Below, in pieces: positions 52,691 to 60,726 of a stretch of 64,000 nt of DNA (position 1 is its first letter; every line of letters starts with the position of its first letter). The notes under the pieces were generated by a model. It was not told the origin of the DNA. It made no database searches and worked only from the letters and a program-made list of their open reading frames with translations. Made by a program: the position numbers and the translations under genes. The DNA is taken from positions 38,499 through 102,498 of the forward strand of contig JAKSKD010000003.1 in NCBI GenBank assembly GCA_024401925.1, given 5' to 3'. This DNA is from Bacteroidales bacterium. Lineage in GTDB: Bacteria > Bacteroidota > Bacteroidia > Bacteroidales > UBA932.

Positions 52691-55600
52691 TTATTTATGC
52701 GGAAATGTGACTTTGCCATCTACCCCGAGTTTAAAGTCATACCCCTCAACAAGACATCTGAGTTGGTTATGATTTATTCCAACAATCGGACGATATTGCT
52801 CACCTATTTTCCATAATCCATTCTTTGACTTAAGATCCTTTTTTATACGGGACTCCAAATGATGTCTCAATACAATGGTACCAAATAGATACTTTCCTGA
52901 AACCAACATAGAAGATAATGCCATCACTTTATATAACCTCTTTGACAACTCCTCATAAGAACAAGCATAAATCTCCTGCGGGGTTTTCTCATAGAAGAGC
53001 ACCATAGTGCCAGGCTTCAACACAAAACTTAACGGTAGGCCTTTGTCATCCGATTCAGGAATGAAAGACCTGTTCCCAGAATTGAACAACCGGGCAGCCT
53101 CAAGATTGCTGTATAGTTTGAATGATGGCTTCTTTGTCTGATTCCCGTAAACGGCCATACAATAATTGCCGTCATTCATTACATAATAGTTTCGTTTATA
53201 TTCTTTGTCGGACAAATCGCGTTGCTTCTTCAAAATTGATGGGGAAGTTACATTGGTGAAAAGTCTGACTTTTTTGATAGGGATATGTTTCTCTTCATTC
53301 ATCCAGATGGGTTCGGACACAGCCTTTTTAAACCCTTTTTCTGCAATCGCATCTAATACTTTCTGTCGAACGACAGTGTCAACAATGTTTTTAACGTCGG
53401 ACTCCTGAATAACATCAATAGCCTTTCTGACAACGTATTTGATTTCCCCATCACAATCGATTGCCCCATAGAACGTAGCCTTGTTCAAGGATCCACGGGC
53501 AGTAACTCCTTGCTCATATAATTTCTGTCCATCGGGGCCATATTGTAGCTTCCCATTTATCCTGACGCGTTTTTTCGACTGCTTCCCCATATTATCCGGA
53601 GTGGTATGTGAAACAAGGATTTCATCCGCCACGGCTTTCACATCTTCGGAGAAAGTCGACCAGGGCTTTTCAAATAACGGTTTGGGGCCATCCCCGAAAA
53701 CGAATCTGTCATTTTGTTCTGAATAAATCTTCCATCTATCATACTCTTCTTTACCAATACAGGCAATCGTAATAGCATCCACGCAATGATGTGAGTGACT
53801 GTCGCGGGATTTCTTCTCATATTCATCCTGAATCCCCCAAGCCTTTCTGAATTCGGCAGTCGTAGCTCCCTTTACCACATAAATTTTGTTGAATACGGAT
53901 TGGAGGTACAGACGCGCATACCTTCCAATTATACCGATATCAACGCCTTGCCTGTTGGAAAATCCTTCAGAAACAGTCTTCATCGTAAAACGGTCATACT
54001 TGCCCTTCCAATAATCAAGTTCCATTCGAAGCTGGTGCATTCTTTGAATAGCAATGTCTTTTGATTCTTTTGTTTCCGCACTTCTGGCATCACGCCTGCG
54101 GCAATCAATTTGAAATCTCAAATCATCTATCTTCTTCTGCCATTGCAAGGACTCGATTCGGGCTAGAACTTCTGAATGATTTGCAAGCTCTGAAGGAAGT
54201 TTTGATTTTTTTACGTCGCGATTGAATACGTTAAGACATAGAGTCTTGTTCATATCTGAATTGTCTCCTCCGCGAGATTTTGGAACAGTATGCTCAATGT
54301 CATATCTTGAATGATCTCCAATGAAATCGGTGAGATTGATTTCGTTGCCGGTGTAAAGACAAATATGGCGCTGCTCTTCCCATAATTGATATTTGAGGAT
54401 ATCATCTTCTGTTGGAATGATATCCATTCCAGCACCAATCTTGAAGTCTTCAATTATAGAGGCTCTGTATTTTGCCCGTTTGTTTTCTCGATCTCTCTGA
54501 TATGCCTCTATGGCTTTTCGGACATTTGCATTATTCAGTCCTCGGGCAAATTCGATATTAATTTTGGTGTTTCTGTCAATTATACCCTTCGCAAGTAATT
54601 CATTGATGAGCGCACGCAGACGGAAAAGAGCCCTCATTGCCATAGGATTCTTAATGGATGCCACTCTGGGAGAACCAAGTTTTAGAACACCGTTCTTGTC
54701 AGGAACAGCCTGTGGATAAATTTCAATCATTGACGGGTGATACAATCTTTCCGGATGTTCTGCAGCGAAATTATCCCTTAATAGATCCTGCAAAATAACG
54801 TACTTGCCTTTTTTTGCATCAACCGAAACAATTCCAGCCGCTATGCATTCAAACTCGTCACAAACTGCCTTTTGGGCTTTCGATAAAAGAGAAGAATTTT
54901 GCCTTCGGGAAGGGACAAACACATTCTCTACTCCGGCAAGAACCACTGCCTGATCGTATCTATACCCTTCTTTTAGAAAGGGAAGTATTTTCGATATCGC
55001 TTTTAGGCTGAGAGAAGCGTAACCGCTCGGTACCTTGGTTTTTGTTGCCAATGCTTTAGCCCTCTCTTCAGTTGTCTGAAAATTCTTTTCAAGCCATTCT
55101 GTAAGTATTTCATCATCAGTGAAAGAGAACAGAGCATGCCACAAATCATTGACAATCTGATCGACAGACTTGCCGTCGGCTTTCATATAAATGGCGGCTA
55201 TATCCGAATCCCAATTTTGATAATCGTTGTCTTTTCCCAAGAATGATAATATGCCTCCAAGAACAGGACAGCCTGTAACACCTGCTTTCTCACGATAATT
55301 GAAGCGGTATAGCACTTGCTTTTCTTCATCAATATAGCCGTAGTTCCCTTTTCCAGCAATTTTCTTTTCTATATCCTCAAAATCGAAAGACATCTTGCTT
55401 TTTCTGAGAAACAGAGGCAATATTGATATGACCTCTTTCTCTGACAGCATTCGCAGTTGAGTGTCATCCGGCCCTTTTACCTTGATGGAATTGATGTACT
55501 GCCACATCCTGAATTCTTCAAATCTGGGATGGGATATTGGGCAGCGTGCCTTGTTCTTTTCAAAAGTGCACTTGCCGACAGAGCCTTTTTGGGATTTAAG

Positions 55601-56353
55601 TGGACGCTGATAAAAAATAGCTTTTTCCAGTGCTTCTTTTAACTCATCGGATATGCCCTGAACCTGACATATCCTGTCAAATTCCGCTTTGTAGTGTTCG
55701 TTGCGTGATGTATAATTACATCGGATTTTGGCAGATGATTTGTCAGGATTCTGATAGAGCTTATAAAAATATTCTCCCAGATATTCACAGCCCGAATTAT
55801 GTATGGCTGTTGAAAGATTGCTTATGTCTTTCTTGACCTTTCCACTTTCCGTGTCATTGGACGAATCTTTTCTATTGCTAAGAAAACCTCTACGCTGGAC
55901 AATGTGATACATCGCTCGACCAAAACAGTACCGGTCTGCCTGAATATCAAAATTGAGCTTTTCTGTAAGGCATCTGTATCGATCTGCATAAGGGTTGTCA
56001 CCACTTGGCTCATCAGTTCTGAGCCATTTTATGAAAGCATCATCAAGAGGATATTTTTTGTTCTCCTTCCATTCTCGTAATGCTTCCTCCGGAAGGAACG
56101 GGCAAAGCTTTTCGGAAACAAGAACTTTCAAAAGCTCAATTTTGCGCAGTCTTCTCCTGAAATAATGTCTTCGGGAAGCTCTGGCTTGAGTGCGCTCTTG
56201 AACTCGTGGCTTTTCTACATTCTTTTCTCTAGCGACACCTTCTTGAAAGATATTTACACCTTTATCAATCAACTTTGTGGTTCCGTTGTCTTTATCAACT
56301 ATTGCCCAACCTATCGAGTTGGTTCCCAAATCTATACCGAGTATTCTGCCCAT
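52691..56353 (-). CDS. cas9: CRISPR-associated endonuclease Cas9 (type II-C)
   Basis: A 1220-residue effector. All active-site parts are present: RuvC-I GRILGIDLGTNSIGWAIVD (D8), the arginine-rich bridge helix RVQERTQARASRRHYFRRRL, RuvC-II INIEFARGLNN (E601), the HNH domain YDIEHTVPKSRGGDNSDMNK (H688) and RuvC-III SHHCVDAITIACIG (H855/H856, D859). It cuts DNA matched by crRNA-tracrRNA. Neither cas4 nor csn2 is present, and the operon is only cas9-cas1-cas2, hence subtype II-C. The PAM cannot be read. The stop is 3 nt from the cas1 start; the upstream region holds the divergent tracrRNA. Confidence 0.97.
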   Translation of the reverse strand: MGRILGIDLGTNSIGWAIVDKDNGTTKLIDKGVNIFQEGVAREKNVEKPRVQERTQARASRRHYFRRRLRKIELLKVLVSEKLCPFLPEEALREWKENKKYPLDDAFIKWLRTDEPSGDNPYADRYRCLTEKLNFDIQADRYCFGRAMYHIVQRRGFLSNRKDSSNDTESGKVKKDISNLSTAIHNSGCEYLGEYFYKLYQNPDKSSAKIRCNYTSRNEHYKAEFDRICQVQGISDELKEALEKAIFYQRPLKSQKGSVGKCTFEKNKARCPISHPRFEEFRMWQYINSIKVKGPDDTQLRMLSEKEVISILPLFLRKSKMSFDFEDIEKKIAGKGNYGYIDEEKQVLYRFNYREKAGVTGCPVLGGILSFLGKDNDYQNWDSDIAAIYMKADGKSVDQIVNDLWHALFSFTDDEILTEWLEKNFQTTEERAKALATKTKVPSGYASLSLKAISKILPFLKEGYRYDQAVVLAGVENVFVPSRRQNSSLLSKAQKAVCDEFECIAAGIVSVDAKKGKYVILQDLLRDNFAAEHPERLYHPSMIEIYPQAVPDKNGVLKLGSPRVASIKNPMAMRALFRLRALINELLAKGIIDRNTKINIEFARGLNNANVRKAIEAYQRDRENKRAKYRASIIEDFKIGAGMDIIPTEDDILKYQLWEEQRHICLYTGNEINLTDFIGDHSRYDIEHTVPKSRGGDNSDMNKTLCLNVFNRDVKKSKLPSELANHSEVLARIESLQWQKKIDDLRFQIDCRRRDARSAETKESKDIAIQRMHQLRMELDYWKGKYDRFTMKTVSEGFSNRQGVDIGIIGRYARLYLQSVFNKIYVVKGATTAEFRKAWGIQDEYEKKSRDSHSHHCVDAITIACIGKEEYDRWKIYSEQNDRFVFGDGPKPLFEKPWSTFSEDVKAVADEILVSHTTPDNMGKQSKKRVRINGKLQYGPDGQKLYEQGVTARGSLNKATFYGAIDCDGEIKYVVRKAIDVIQESDVKNIVDTVVRQKVLDAIAEKGFKKAVSEPIWMNEEKHIPIKKVRLFTNVTSPSILKKQRDLSDKEYKRNYYVMNDGNYCMAVYGNQTKKPSFKLYSNLEAARLFNSGNRSFIPESDDKGLPLSFVLKPGTMVLFYEKTPQEIYACSYEELSKRLYKVMALSSMLVSGKYLFGTIVLRHHLESRIKKDLKSKNGLWKIGEQYRPIVGINHNQLRCLVEGYDFKLGVDGKVTFPHK

Positions 56354-56399
56354 ATTTATTAATTTTCACTAATTTATATAAATTTATGTAAAAATTGAT

Positions 56400-56407
56400 T
56401 ACCTTTG
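56400..56407 (+). promoter_or_regulatory. -7 promoter element of the tracrRNA
   Basis: TACCTTTG matches TAnnTTTG. Transcription would start about 6 nt downstream, just before the anti-repeat. Confidence 0.5.
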
Positions 56408-56412
56408 TTATG

Positions 56413-56490
56413 TAAGTTCTACATCTTACCACAATAAGGCTATATGCCGAAGGATTTTATCCTATAGTCCCGCTTCGGTGGGACTTTTTT
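56413..56490 (+). ncRNA. tracrRNA of the CRISPR-Cas9 system
   Basis: Divergent from cas9. The anti-repeat TTCTACATC-TT-ACCACAAT (56417-56435) matches the plus-strand repeat end except for AA to TT, so it can pair with the minus-strand crRNA repeat, leaving a small bulge. After it come hairpins GGC-TATAT-GCC and GGAT-TTT-ATCC, then a terminator stem GTCCC-GCTTCGGT-GGGAC with T6 at 56485-56490. The TACCTTTG box at 56400-56407 is its likely promoter. No other sequence in the locus fits the anti-repeat. Confidence 0.85.
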
Positions 56491-56685
56491 GATTTCCAGT
56501 GTCGTACTTAACAATCTTTTAGGCAACTGGGGCGATTCAAGGACCTGTATTTCCGGATTGGAGTTCTGTGTGCATTGCGACATCCTCAACATTCGGGACG
56601 GCTACTACCTTGAGCAGGATTTTCAAGATTTGCTGGGGGCGGGCTGTTTGAGGGTTGAACAATGGTCTCTTTATTTGTGGCCACA

Positions 56686-56720
56686 GAAAAAGAAACCGCT
56701 ACCTCGTCTGAGGTAACGGC
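56686..56720 (-). terminator. Rho-independent terminator of the TAC operon
   Basis: CCGCTACCTC (56696-56705) and GAGGTAACGG (56710-56719) make a 10-bp stem with one mismatch and a 4-nt loop. On the minus strand it is followed by TTTCTTTTTCT. It lies 81 bp downstream of the chaperone gene. The rest of 56491-56800 has no gene that I can support. Confidence 0.65.
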
Positions 56721-56800
56721 AGCAAATTTATATGGATGTTTCGGGGTAATTCTTGGACTCCAGTTGGAGTCTATGATGATTTTTCTATTGTTTCTGCGAT

Positions 56801-57250
56801 TTATTCTTCAACAGATATTCCATTTTTCTCTACGAGTGTTTTAACCTCAATCATCGGAAGAGGGTATTTCGCAAGGGGGGTACCTGATGTTCTGGCATAT
56901 ACTATTCCTCTGAGAGTGCTATACGCCGCGCCCACAAGGGATGGGAAGATGTCCGCTTTCACATTAATCCTTTGGTTTTCTTTATCTACAGCGATTGCAC
57001 TATCAAGATTTAGAACAGAGTATGTGAATACAGCGTTGGCAACTAATAATTCGTTCCCTTCGTAGGAATATCGAATGCTCGGAATTACAAGAATAGTATC
57101 CTTTGACATCTGTATTACAGTGTCAATCTTATATTGGAATTTTAATTTCTCTTCAGGAATTGAGGAGAAATCAACTCCTTCAAAGTTTGGAGCATAGCGC
57201 TCATTGTCAATTGAGACAAGTCTGAACTTTATATTAACTTTCTCTTCCAT
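56801..57250 (-). CDS. SecB-like chaperone of a toxin-antitoxin-chaperone module
   Basis: A 149-residue protein resembling SecB in length and strand order: VNIKFRLVSIDNERYAPNFE, KLKFQYKIDTVIQMSKDTIL, SIRYSYEGNELLVANAVFTY, SVLNLDSAIAVDKENQRINV, DIFPSLVGAAYSTLRGIVYA and TPLAKYPLPMIEVKTLVEKN. The F-P-x-x-x-x-x-A-Y-S-T-L-R-G helix followed by L-P is the SecB-type end (general SecB: FPxAR..V...T..GGFPPL). Gene order toxin-antitoxin-chaperone, 18 nt after the antitoxin, is that of TAC modules, in which the chaperone stabilises the antitoxin. No ordinary secB is visible in the window for comparison. Confidence 0.7.
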   Translation of the reverse strand: MEEKVNIKFRLVSIDNERYAPNFEGVDFSSIPEEKLKFQYKIDTVIQMSKDTILVIPSIRYSYEGNELLVANAVFTYSVLNLDSAIAVDKENQRINVKADIFPSLVGAAYSTLRGIVYARTSGTPLAKYPLPMIEVKTLVEKNGISVEE

Positions 57251-57268
57251 AATGGTTGTCTATGATAG

Positions 57269-57832
57269 TTATTGGCATGTTGCCCATCTCGATTTTCTTA
57301 TCGAATAGGCAATGGGAGGATATATCAATGGAATAATCTCATCGAATTGAGGGTAGTATACTTTGGCGAGGTTAAAAGATCTAGGCTCAGCATATGATTC
57401 GACCTTCTCTCTTACCCGCTCAAAATCTTTCCCCAATTTGACGCGCGCTCCATCAATACTTTTCAGAAGGGACTCTTTTTCAAAAAGAGTGGAAAGTTTT
57501 TGGCCTACAATGATTGTCGGCATTTCGCCATTTTCATAAAGCCCGTACTGGTTGATTCCAATACCTGCAATCTTTGACATTATGTGAGCGGACAATCCAT
57601 ATTTTTCCCTGAGATTCTTCAATTCTGACGGAGAAGGAATGCCGTGACGCTTACGATACTGGCAATAGACATCTTCCATCAATCTATCATCAACATCAGC
57701 ATTCGTAAAAGTCTTTCCGGTATCCACGCACTCAAAATAATACGCCAAGACAGTATACTCTTCATTTCTGAATGTAAATGTCTCTTGTCTGGATTTTTTT
57801 ATGACGTTTCCGCCTGTAAATGGGCTTTTCAT
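57269..57832 (-). CDS. MqsA-like antitoxin of the TAC module
   Basis: A 187-residue protein. Residues 1-60 (MKSPFTGGNVIKKSRQETFT, VLAYYFECVDTGKTFTNADV) correspond to the MqsA zinc-binding domain, but the Cys of both C-x-x-C pairs are mostly replaced (SPFTG; CVDTG). Residues 70-125 are an XRE/MqsA-type HTH: ELKNLREKYGLSAHIMSKIA, GIGINQYGLYENGEMPTIIV, GQKLSTLF. About 60 further residues extend beyond the HTH and end YPPIAYSIRKSRWATCQ; in TAC antitoxins such an extension is the chaperone-dependent (ChAD) part (inference). Its ATG overlaps the toxin stop (ATGA). Confidence 0.75.
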   Translation of the reverse strand: MKSPFTGGNVIKKSRQETFTFRNEEYTVLAYYFECVDTGKTFTNADVDDRLMEDVYCQYRKRHGIPSPSELKNLREKYGLSAHIMSKIAGIGINQYGLYENGEMPTIIVGQKLSTLFEKESLLKSIDGARVKLGKDFERVREKVESYAEPRSFNLAKVYYPQFDEIIPLIYPPIAYSIRKSRWATCQ

Positions 57833-58221
57833 AACTCTGTATTAAAAGGGAACAACATTTCAAATTTGGCTATATGGAAGGATATGCAATAGTTTGATGC
57901 ACCTTCGGTCTTGGTAATATATATCTTTATGTAGATTGGTATCTTTTTCCCTTTACCTCGCTTTTTGATACCTATTCCAAACATCCATACAGGTCCCTCA
58001 TTTTCATCATATTCATTTTCTTCAGGGCCTTGATAATAATCCTCCGGTCTGAGATTCAATATGTATTGGTCTCGCTTGCTTCCAAATAGTTCCAGGTCTA
58101 AAAGTGTTTGCCTGTTTTCTCCTTTGTCTTCATTATATACTATGCCGAAAACTCTTGCTTTCTCTTTGAATTCGTTCAAGAAAGCCTCAACCTCTTCTTT
58201 TGTCGCTTTATTATCGGCCAT
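57829..58221 (-). CDS. MqsR-like toxin of the TAC module
   Basis: A 130-residue protein: KEEVEAFLNEFKEKARVFGI, NRQTLLDLELFGSKRDQYIL, NLRPEDYYQGPEENEYDENE, GPVWMFGIGIKKRGKGKKIP, IYIKIYITKTEGASNYCISF and HIAKFEMLFPF. The end S-F-H-x-A-x-x-x-M-x-x-P-F and the Y-x-x-G-P motif are typical of the MqsR-type toxins of Bacteroidota; MqsR cleaves mRNA at GCU-type sites. The frame is open to 58281, but the start at 58221 is chosen because the -7 box 58239-58246 lies inside the longer frame. Toxic activity is inferred. Confidence 0.75.
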   Translation of the reverse strand: MADNKATKEEVEAFLNEFKEKARVFGIVYNEDKGENRQTLLDLELFGSKRDQYILNLRPEDYYQGPEENEYDENEGPVWMFGIGIKKRGKGKKIPIYIKIYITKTEGASNYCISFHIAKFEMLFPFNTEL

Positions 58222-58238
58222 AGTCGTAAATTGGTTTG

Positions 58239-58246
58239 CAAAGGTA
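58239..58246 (-). promoter_or_regulatory. -7 promoter element of the TAC operon
   Basis: The minus strand reads TACCTTTG (TAnnTTTG). TTTG repeats upstream (about 58257-58270) can serve as -33 element. The toxin start at 58221 follows 17 nt downstream. Confidence 0.5.
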
Positions 58247-58304
58247 GAAATAAATAAACAAACAAACAAAAATATAAACAAAAATCGAAACGGATTCGTT
58301 TTGA

Positions 58305-58391
58305 TTATATCTTCGGAACGAGGTTTACAGCCTTCCGTTTGTTCTCATCGACAATCTTTGCGTAGAGCTGAGTTGTGCGGATGCTGAAGTG
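58305..58391 (-). pseudogene. C-terminal remnant of a tyrosine recombinase
   Basis: On the minus strand, 28 codons up to TAA at 58305-58307 read HFSIRTTQLYAKIVDENKRK followed by AVNLVPKI. This matches the end of phage-type and transposon-type integrases of Bacteroidota, where (G)H-x-S-I-x-T-T-Q-x-Y-A-K carries the catalytic Tyr. Upstream the frame loses similarity and meets a stop after about six codons. The remnant is too short to act, and lies directly upstream of the TAC operon promoter. Confidence 0.75.
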
Positions 58392-58413
58392 TGGCTGATT
58401 AATTTTTCACTGA

Positions 58414-58421
58414 TAAATTTG
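58414..58421 (+). promoter_or_regulatory. -7 promoter element of the lipocalin-like lipoprotein gene
   Basis: TAAATTTG matches TAnnTTTG, 50 nt before the ATG at 58472. Confidence 0.4.
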
Positions 58422-58471
58422 ACGCATTTCGCTATGTTCTGTATTTATAGGGCAGAGACAACAATGATGTC

Positions 58472-58900
58472 ATGAAGGTTATAAAATCTCTATCATTATT
58501 ATTCTTGGCAGGCGTATGTTTGCTTGCTGTATCCTGCTCAAAGATGGAAGCAACGCAGGGCAATATCATCGGCACTTGGGCTGAATCATATGAAGGATAT
58601 CCGTATTATGCCCCCGATGGATTCCTTGATTGGACCTTCAATACCAATAATACTGCCGGCATTCATGTTTATGACGTTTTCGCAGGGACGAATGACTATT
58701 TCCGTTCTTTCTATGTGGAAAACGGCAGAATCATTCTCGGTCCGTTTGAGTCTGTAGTGGGCGAAGGTGTAAATAATCAAGAGGAACAATACAGCATCAC
58801 TAAATTGACCGCTACGGAGATGGAATGGCAAAGGGTGGGAACCTCATTTGCCAAAGGAACTGTCGGTTCGGATTTCAAACATTTTACGAGAACGAAGTAA
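58472..58900 (+). CDS. Lipocalin-like lipoprotein
   Basis: A 142-residue lipoprotein (MKVIKSLSLLFLAGVCLLAV-SCS, lipobox). The mature part is beta-rich: GNIIGTWAESYEGYPYYAPD, DWTFNTNNTAGIHVYDVF, then FRSFYVENGRIILGPFESVV and YSITKLTATEMEWQRVG. The G-x-W start and the strand order suit the lipocalin-like families common as small lipoproteins in Bacteroidota. The ligand is unknown. A promoter box is at 58414-58421. Confidence 0.7.
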   Translation: MKVIKSLSLLFLAGVCLLAVSCSKMEATQGNIIGTWAESYEGYPYYAPDGFLDWTFNTNNTAGIHVYDVFAGTNDYFRSFYVENGRIILGPFESVVGEGVNNQEEQYSITKLTATEMEWQRVGTSFAKGTVGSDFKHFTRTK

Positions 58901-58906
58901 AATACA

Positions 58907-58914
58907 TAAATTTG
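58907..58914 (+). promoter_or_regulatory. -7 promoter element of the ECF sigma factor gene
   Basis: TAAATTTG matches TAnnTTTG, 23 nt before the GTG start at 58938. Confidence 0.45.
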
Positions 58915-58937
58915 CAATATCGAACTGAAAGCATAGA

Positions 58938-59495
58938 GTGTATCAAGAATTGGACGAGCAGAGTCTGGCCAAGCTTTGCTCAGAGAACAACAGGCGTGCG
59001 CAGGAGGAACTGTATACAAGGTATGCAGCAAGGCTCTATACGCTCTGTCTCCGATACTCCGACAGCCGGGATGAAGCCCAGGACCTGGTACACGATTCAA
59101 TGCTCAAGGCACTTGATAAGATTTCTTCATTCACATATAAGGGAAGCGGTTCTCTATATGCCTGGATCAGCAGAATAGCCATCAATACGGCTCTTGCAAA
59201 CATAAGCAGGTATAAATTCCGCTTTGTGAGATTGACCGGTTCATCATCAGAGACCATCCCTGAGCCAACCGATGAAGAATTCACCGGAATACCGCAGGAG
59301 AAACTGCTGGAAATCATTTCAAATCTGCCTGACACGCAGAGAGCAATCTTCAATATGTTCTGCATAGACGGATATTCCCACAAGGAGATTGCACAGATGC
59401 TGGGGATAAGCGAAAGAGGGTCGTCAAGTTTGCTGGCGAAGACGAAACATACATTGAGAAAACAGCTCAACGACTATATTAAGAATTCTAAGTAG
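58938..59495 (+). CDS. ECF sigma factor (sigma-70 family)
   Basis: A 185-residue sigma factor with GTG start. Region 2: SENNRRAQEELYTRYAARLY, TLCLRYSDSRDEAQDLVHDS, MLKALDKISSFTYKGSGSLY, AWISRIAINTALANISRYK. Region 4: EKLLEIISNLPDTQRAIFNM and FCIDGYSHKEIAQMLGISER, SSSLLAKTKHTLRKQLNDYI. This is the ECF arrangement. It is followed 1 nt later by the anti-sigma/outer-membrane barrel protein and probably co-transcribed with it. It would switch on target genes upon release from that protein (inference). Confidence 0.9.
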   Translation: MYQELDEQSLAKLCSENNRRAQEELYTRYAARLYTLCLRYSDSRDEAQDLVHDSMLKALDKISSFTYKGSGSLYAWISRIAINTALANISRYKFRFVRLTGSSSETIPEPTDEEFTGIPQEKLLEIISNLPDTQRAIFNMFCIDGYSHKEIAQMLGISERGSSSLLAKTKHTLRKQLNDYIKNSK

Positions 59496-59496
59496 G

Positions 59497-60726
59497 ATGA
59501 AACAACTGGAAGATAAAATCAAGGACAGACTGGAAGGCTTCGAAAGCGACCTCCCTGAAGGCGACCTTGCCGAGTTCAAGGCGTTGCTGGATGCATCTGC
59601 CAATTCAGGGGCGAAGCGAAGTCCGTCATATATCGCCTGGCTGATACCGGCTGTTGTGGCGGCTGGTCTTGCGCTGTTTCTTGTATTTGGACACAGCCCG
59701 CAACAGGATATTATTCAGGTGGTTGATGGCAGCTCACTGATGGCCGATGCCGTTGGAACAATACCTGAAGAGGTTGTCGGTCTGGCGGAAGAAGAGCTGG
59801 TCGAAGATATGGCTGCGGTTCAGGCCAAGCCGTCAGCATCGGGAAGAATAACGCGGCATACCGCCACGGTAGCAGTGAACGAAGATAAAGAGAACAATGA
59901 CTCTGCATCAAGCATTTCTGAGCAGAGCACATCTGATCAGGTCGGAAATGTCCGGCAAACGGCGAAGAACGAGCAGGATGGAGAAGAGGAGCGAAAAGAT
60001 GACCGCCCATTGACGAGCGACATTGCAGGATATTCTCCATTCGTACCATCAAGCAGTGGCAGCAGTAAGCCGGTCAGTGTGGAAGTCGGTAAGGCTACCG
60101 CTGGAATCCTTGGAGGCACAGGGGCATTGGCGCTGGCAAGTGTCCTGCCGTCAATCATAAAAAATGGAGAAAAAGTCTATCACGAACCGTCCACCGAACC
60201 CATAGGTCCCGGAGGAAATTTGAACAATCCGGATCTGTCTGTTGACGGCAAGACTCATTATATGCCGCTGCGTGCAGGACTTTCTATTCGAATACCTTTT
60301 ACCGACAGGTGGTCATTGACGACAGGTCTTGACTATTCGTGGTATGATTCAAGATTGGAATACTCCCTTTCAGGTATCCACAAACAGAGCGCACATTATC
60401 TTGGCATTCCCCTGAGGGCGGATTTCACCATTGCACGGAACAGATGGCTGGACGTATATGTCGGAGCCGGAGCCTCTGCGGATTTATGCGTGGCTGCATT
60501 TGAAGATGGCAAAAGGATTGCCAAGGACGGGGTTGGATTTTCCTTGATTGGGGCCGGTGGCGTTCAATTCAACATTACCGACAAATTTGGGCTCTTCCTT
60601 GATCCTACATTCTCTTGGAATATTCCGTCAAACAACAGGGTTCTTGACACCTACAGATCCGAACATCCATTTATGTTCTCCCTTCCTTTCGGTATCAGGA
60701 TTAATTTAAATAGCAAATATGACTAG
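59497..60726 (+). CDS. Dual membrane-spanning anti-sigma factor candidate (N-terminal TM, C-terminal outer-membrane barrel)
   Basis: A 409-residue protein. Residues 1-45 are a charged cytoplasmic part (QLEDKIKDRLEGFESDLPEG), then one transmembrane helix (YIAWLIPAVVAAGLALFLVF, about 45-65), about 165 residues of low-complexity periplasmic linker rich in Glu, Ser and Ala, and from about residue 240 a beta-barrel: YMPLRAGLSIRIPFTDRWSL, TTGLDYSWYDSRLEYSLSG, LGIPLRADFTIARNRWLDVY, GAGGVQFNITDKFGLFLDP, PFGIRINLNSKYD. There is no signal peptide. Such proteins, described in Bacteroides thetaiotaomicron as Dma anti-sigma factors, link outer and inner membrane. It lies one base after an ECF sigma gene. 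The role is inferred from architecture. Confidence 0.7.
   Translation: MKQLEDKIKDRLEGFESDLPEGDLAEFKALLDASANSGAKRSPSYIAWLIPAVVAAGLALFLVFGHSPQQDIIQVVDGSSLMADAVGTIPEEVVGLAEEELVEDMAAVQAKPSASGRITRHTATVAVNEDKENNDSASSISEQSTSDQVGNVRQTAKNEQDGEEERKDDRPLTSDIAGYSPFVPSSSGSSKPVSVEVGKATAGILGGTGALALASVLPSIIKNGEKVYHEPSTEPIGPGGNLNNPDLSVDGKTHYMPLRAGLSIRIPFTDRWSLTTGLDYSWYDSRLEYSLSGIHKQSAHYLGIPLRADFTIARNRWLDVYVGAGASADLCVAAFEDGKRIAKDGVGFSLIGAGGVQFNITDKFGLFLDPTFSWNIPSNNRVLDTYRSEHPFMFSLPFGIRINLNSKYD

Noticed and set aside
56354-56399. cas9 promoter on the minus strand
   Set aside because: Only near matches to TAnnTTTG in very AT-rich sequence; no site can be named.
56489-56716. Plus-strand frame of 75 codons right after the tracrRNA (TTG start)
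   Set aside because: It starts inside the tracrRNA T-run, has no recognisable motif, and runs into the terminator hairpin of the opposite-strand TAC operon.
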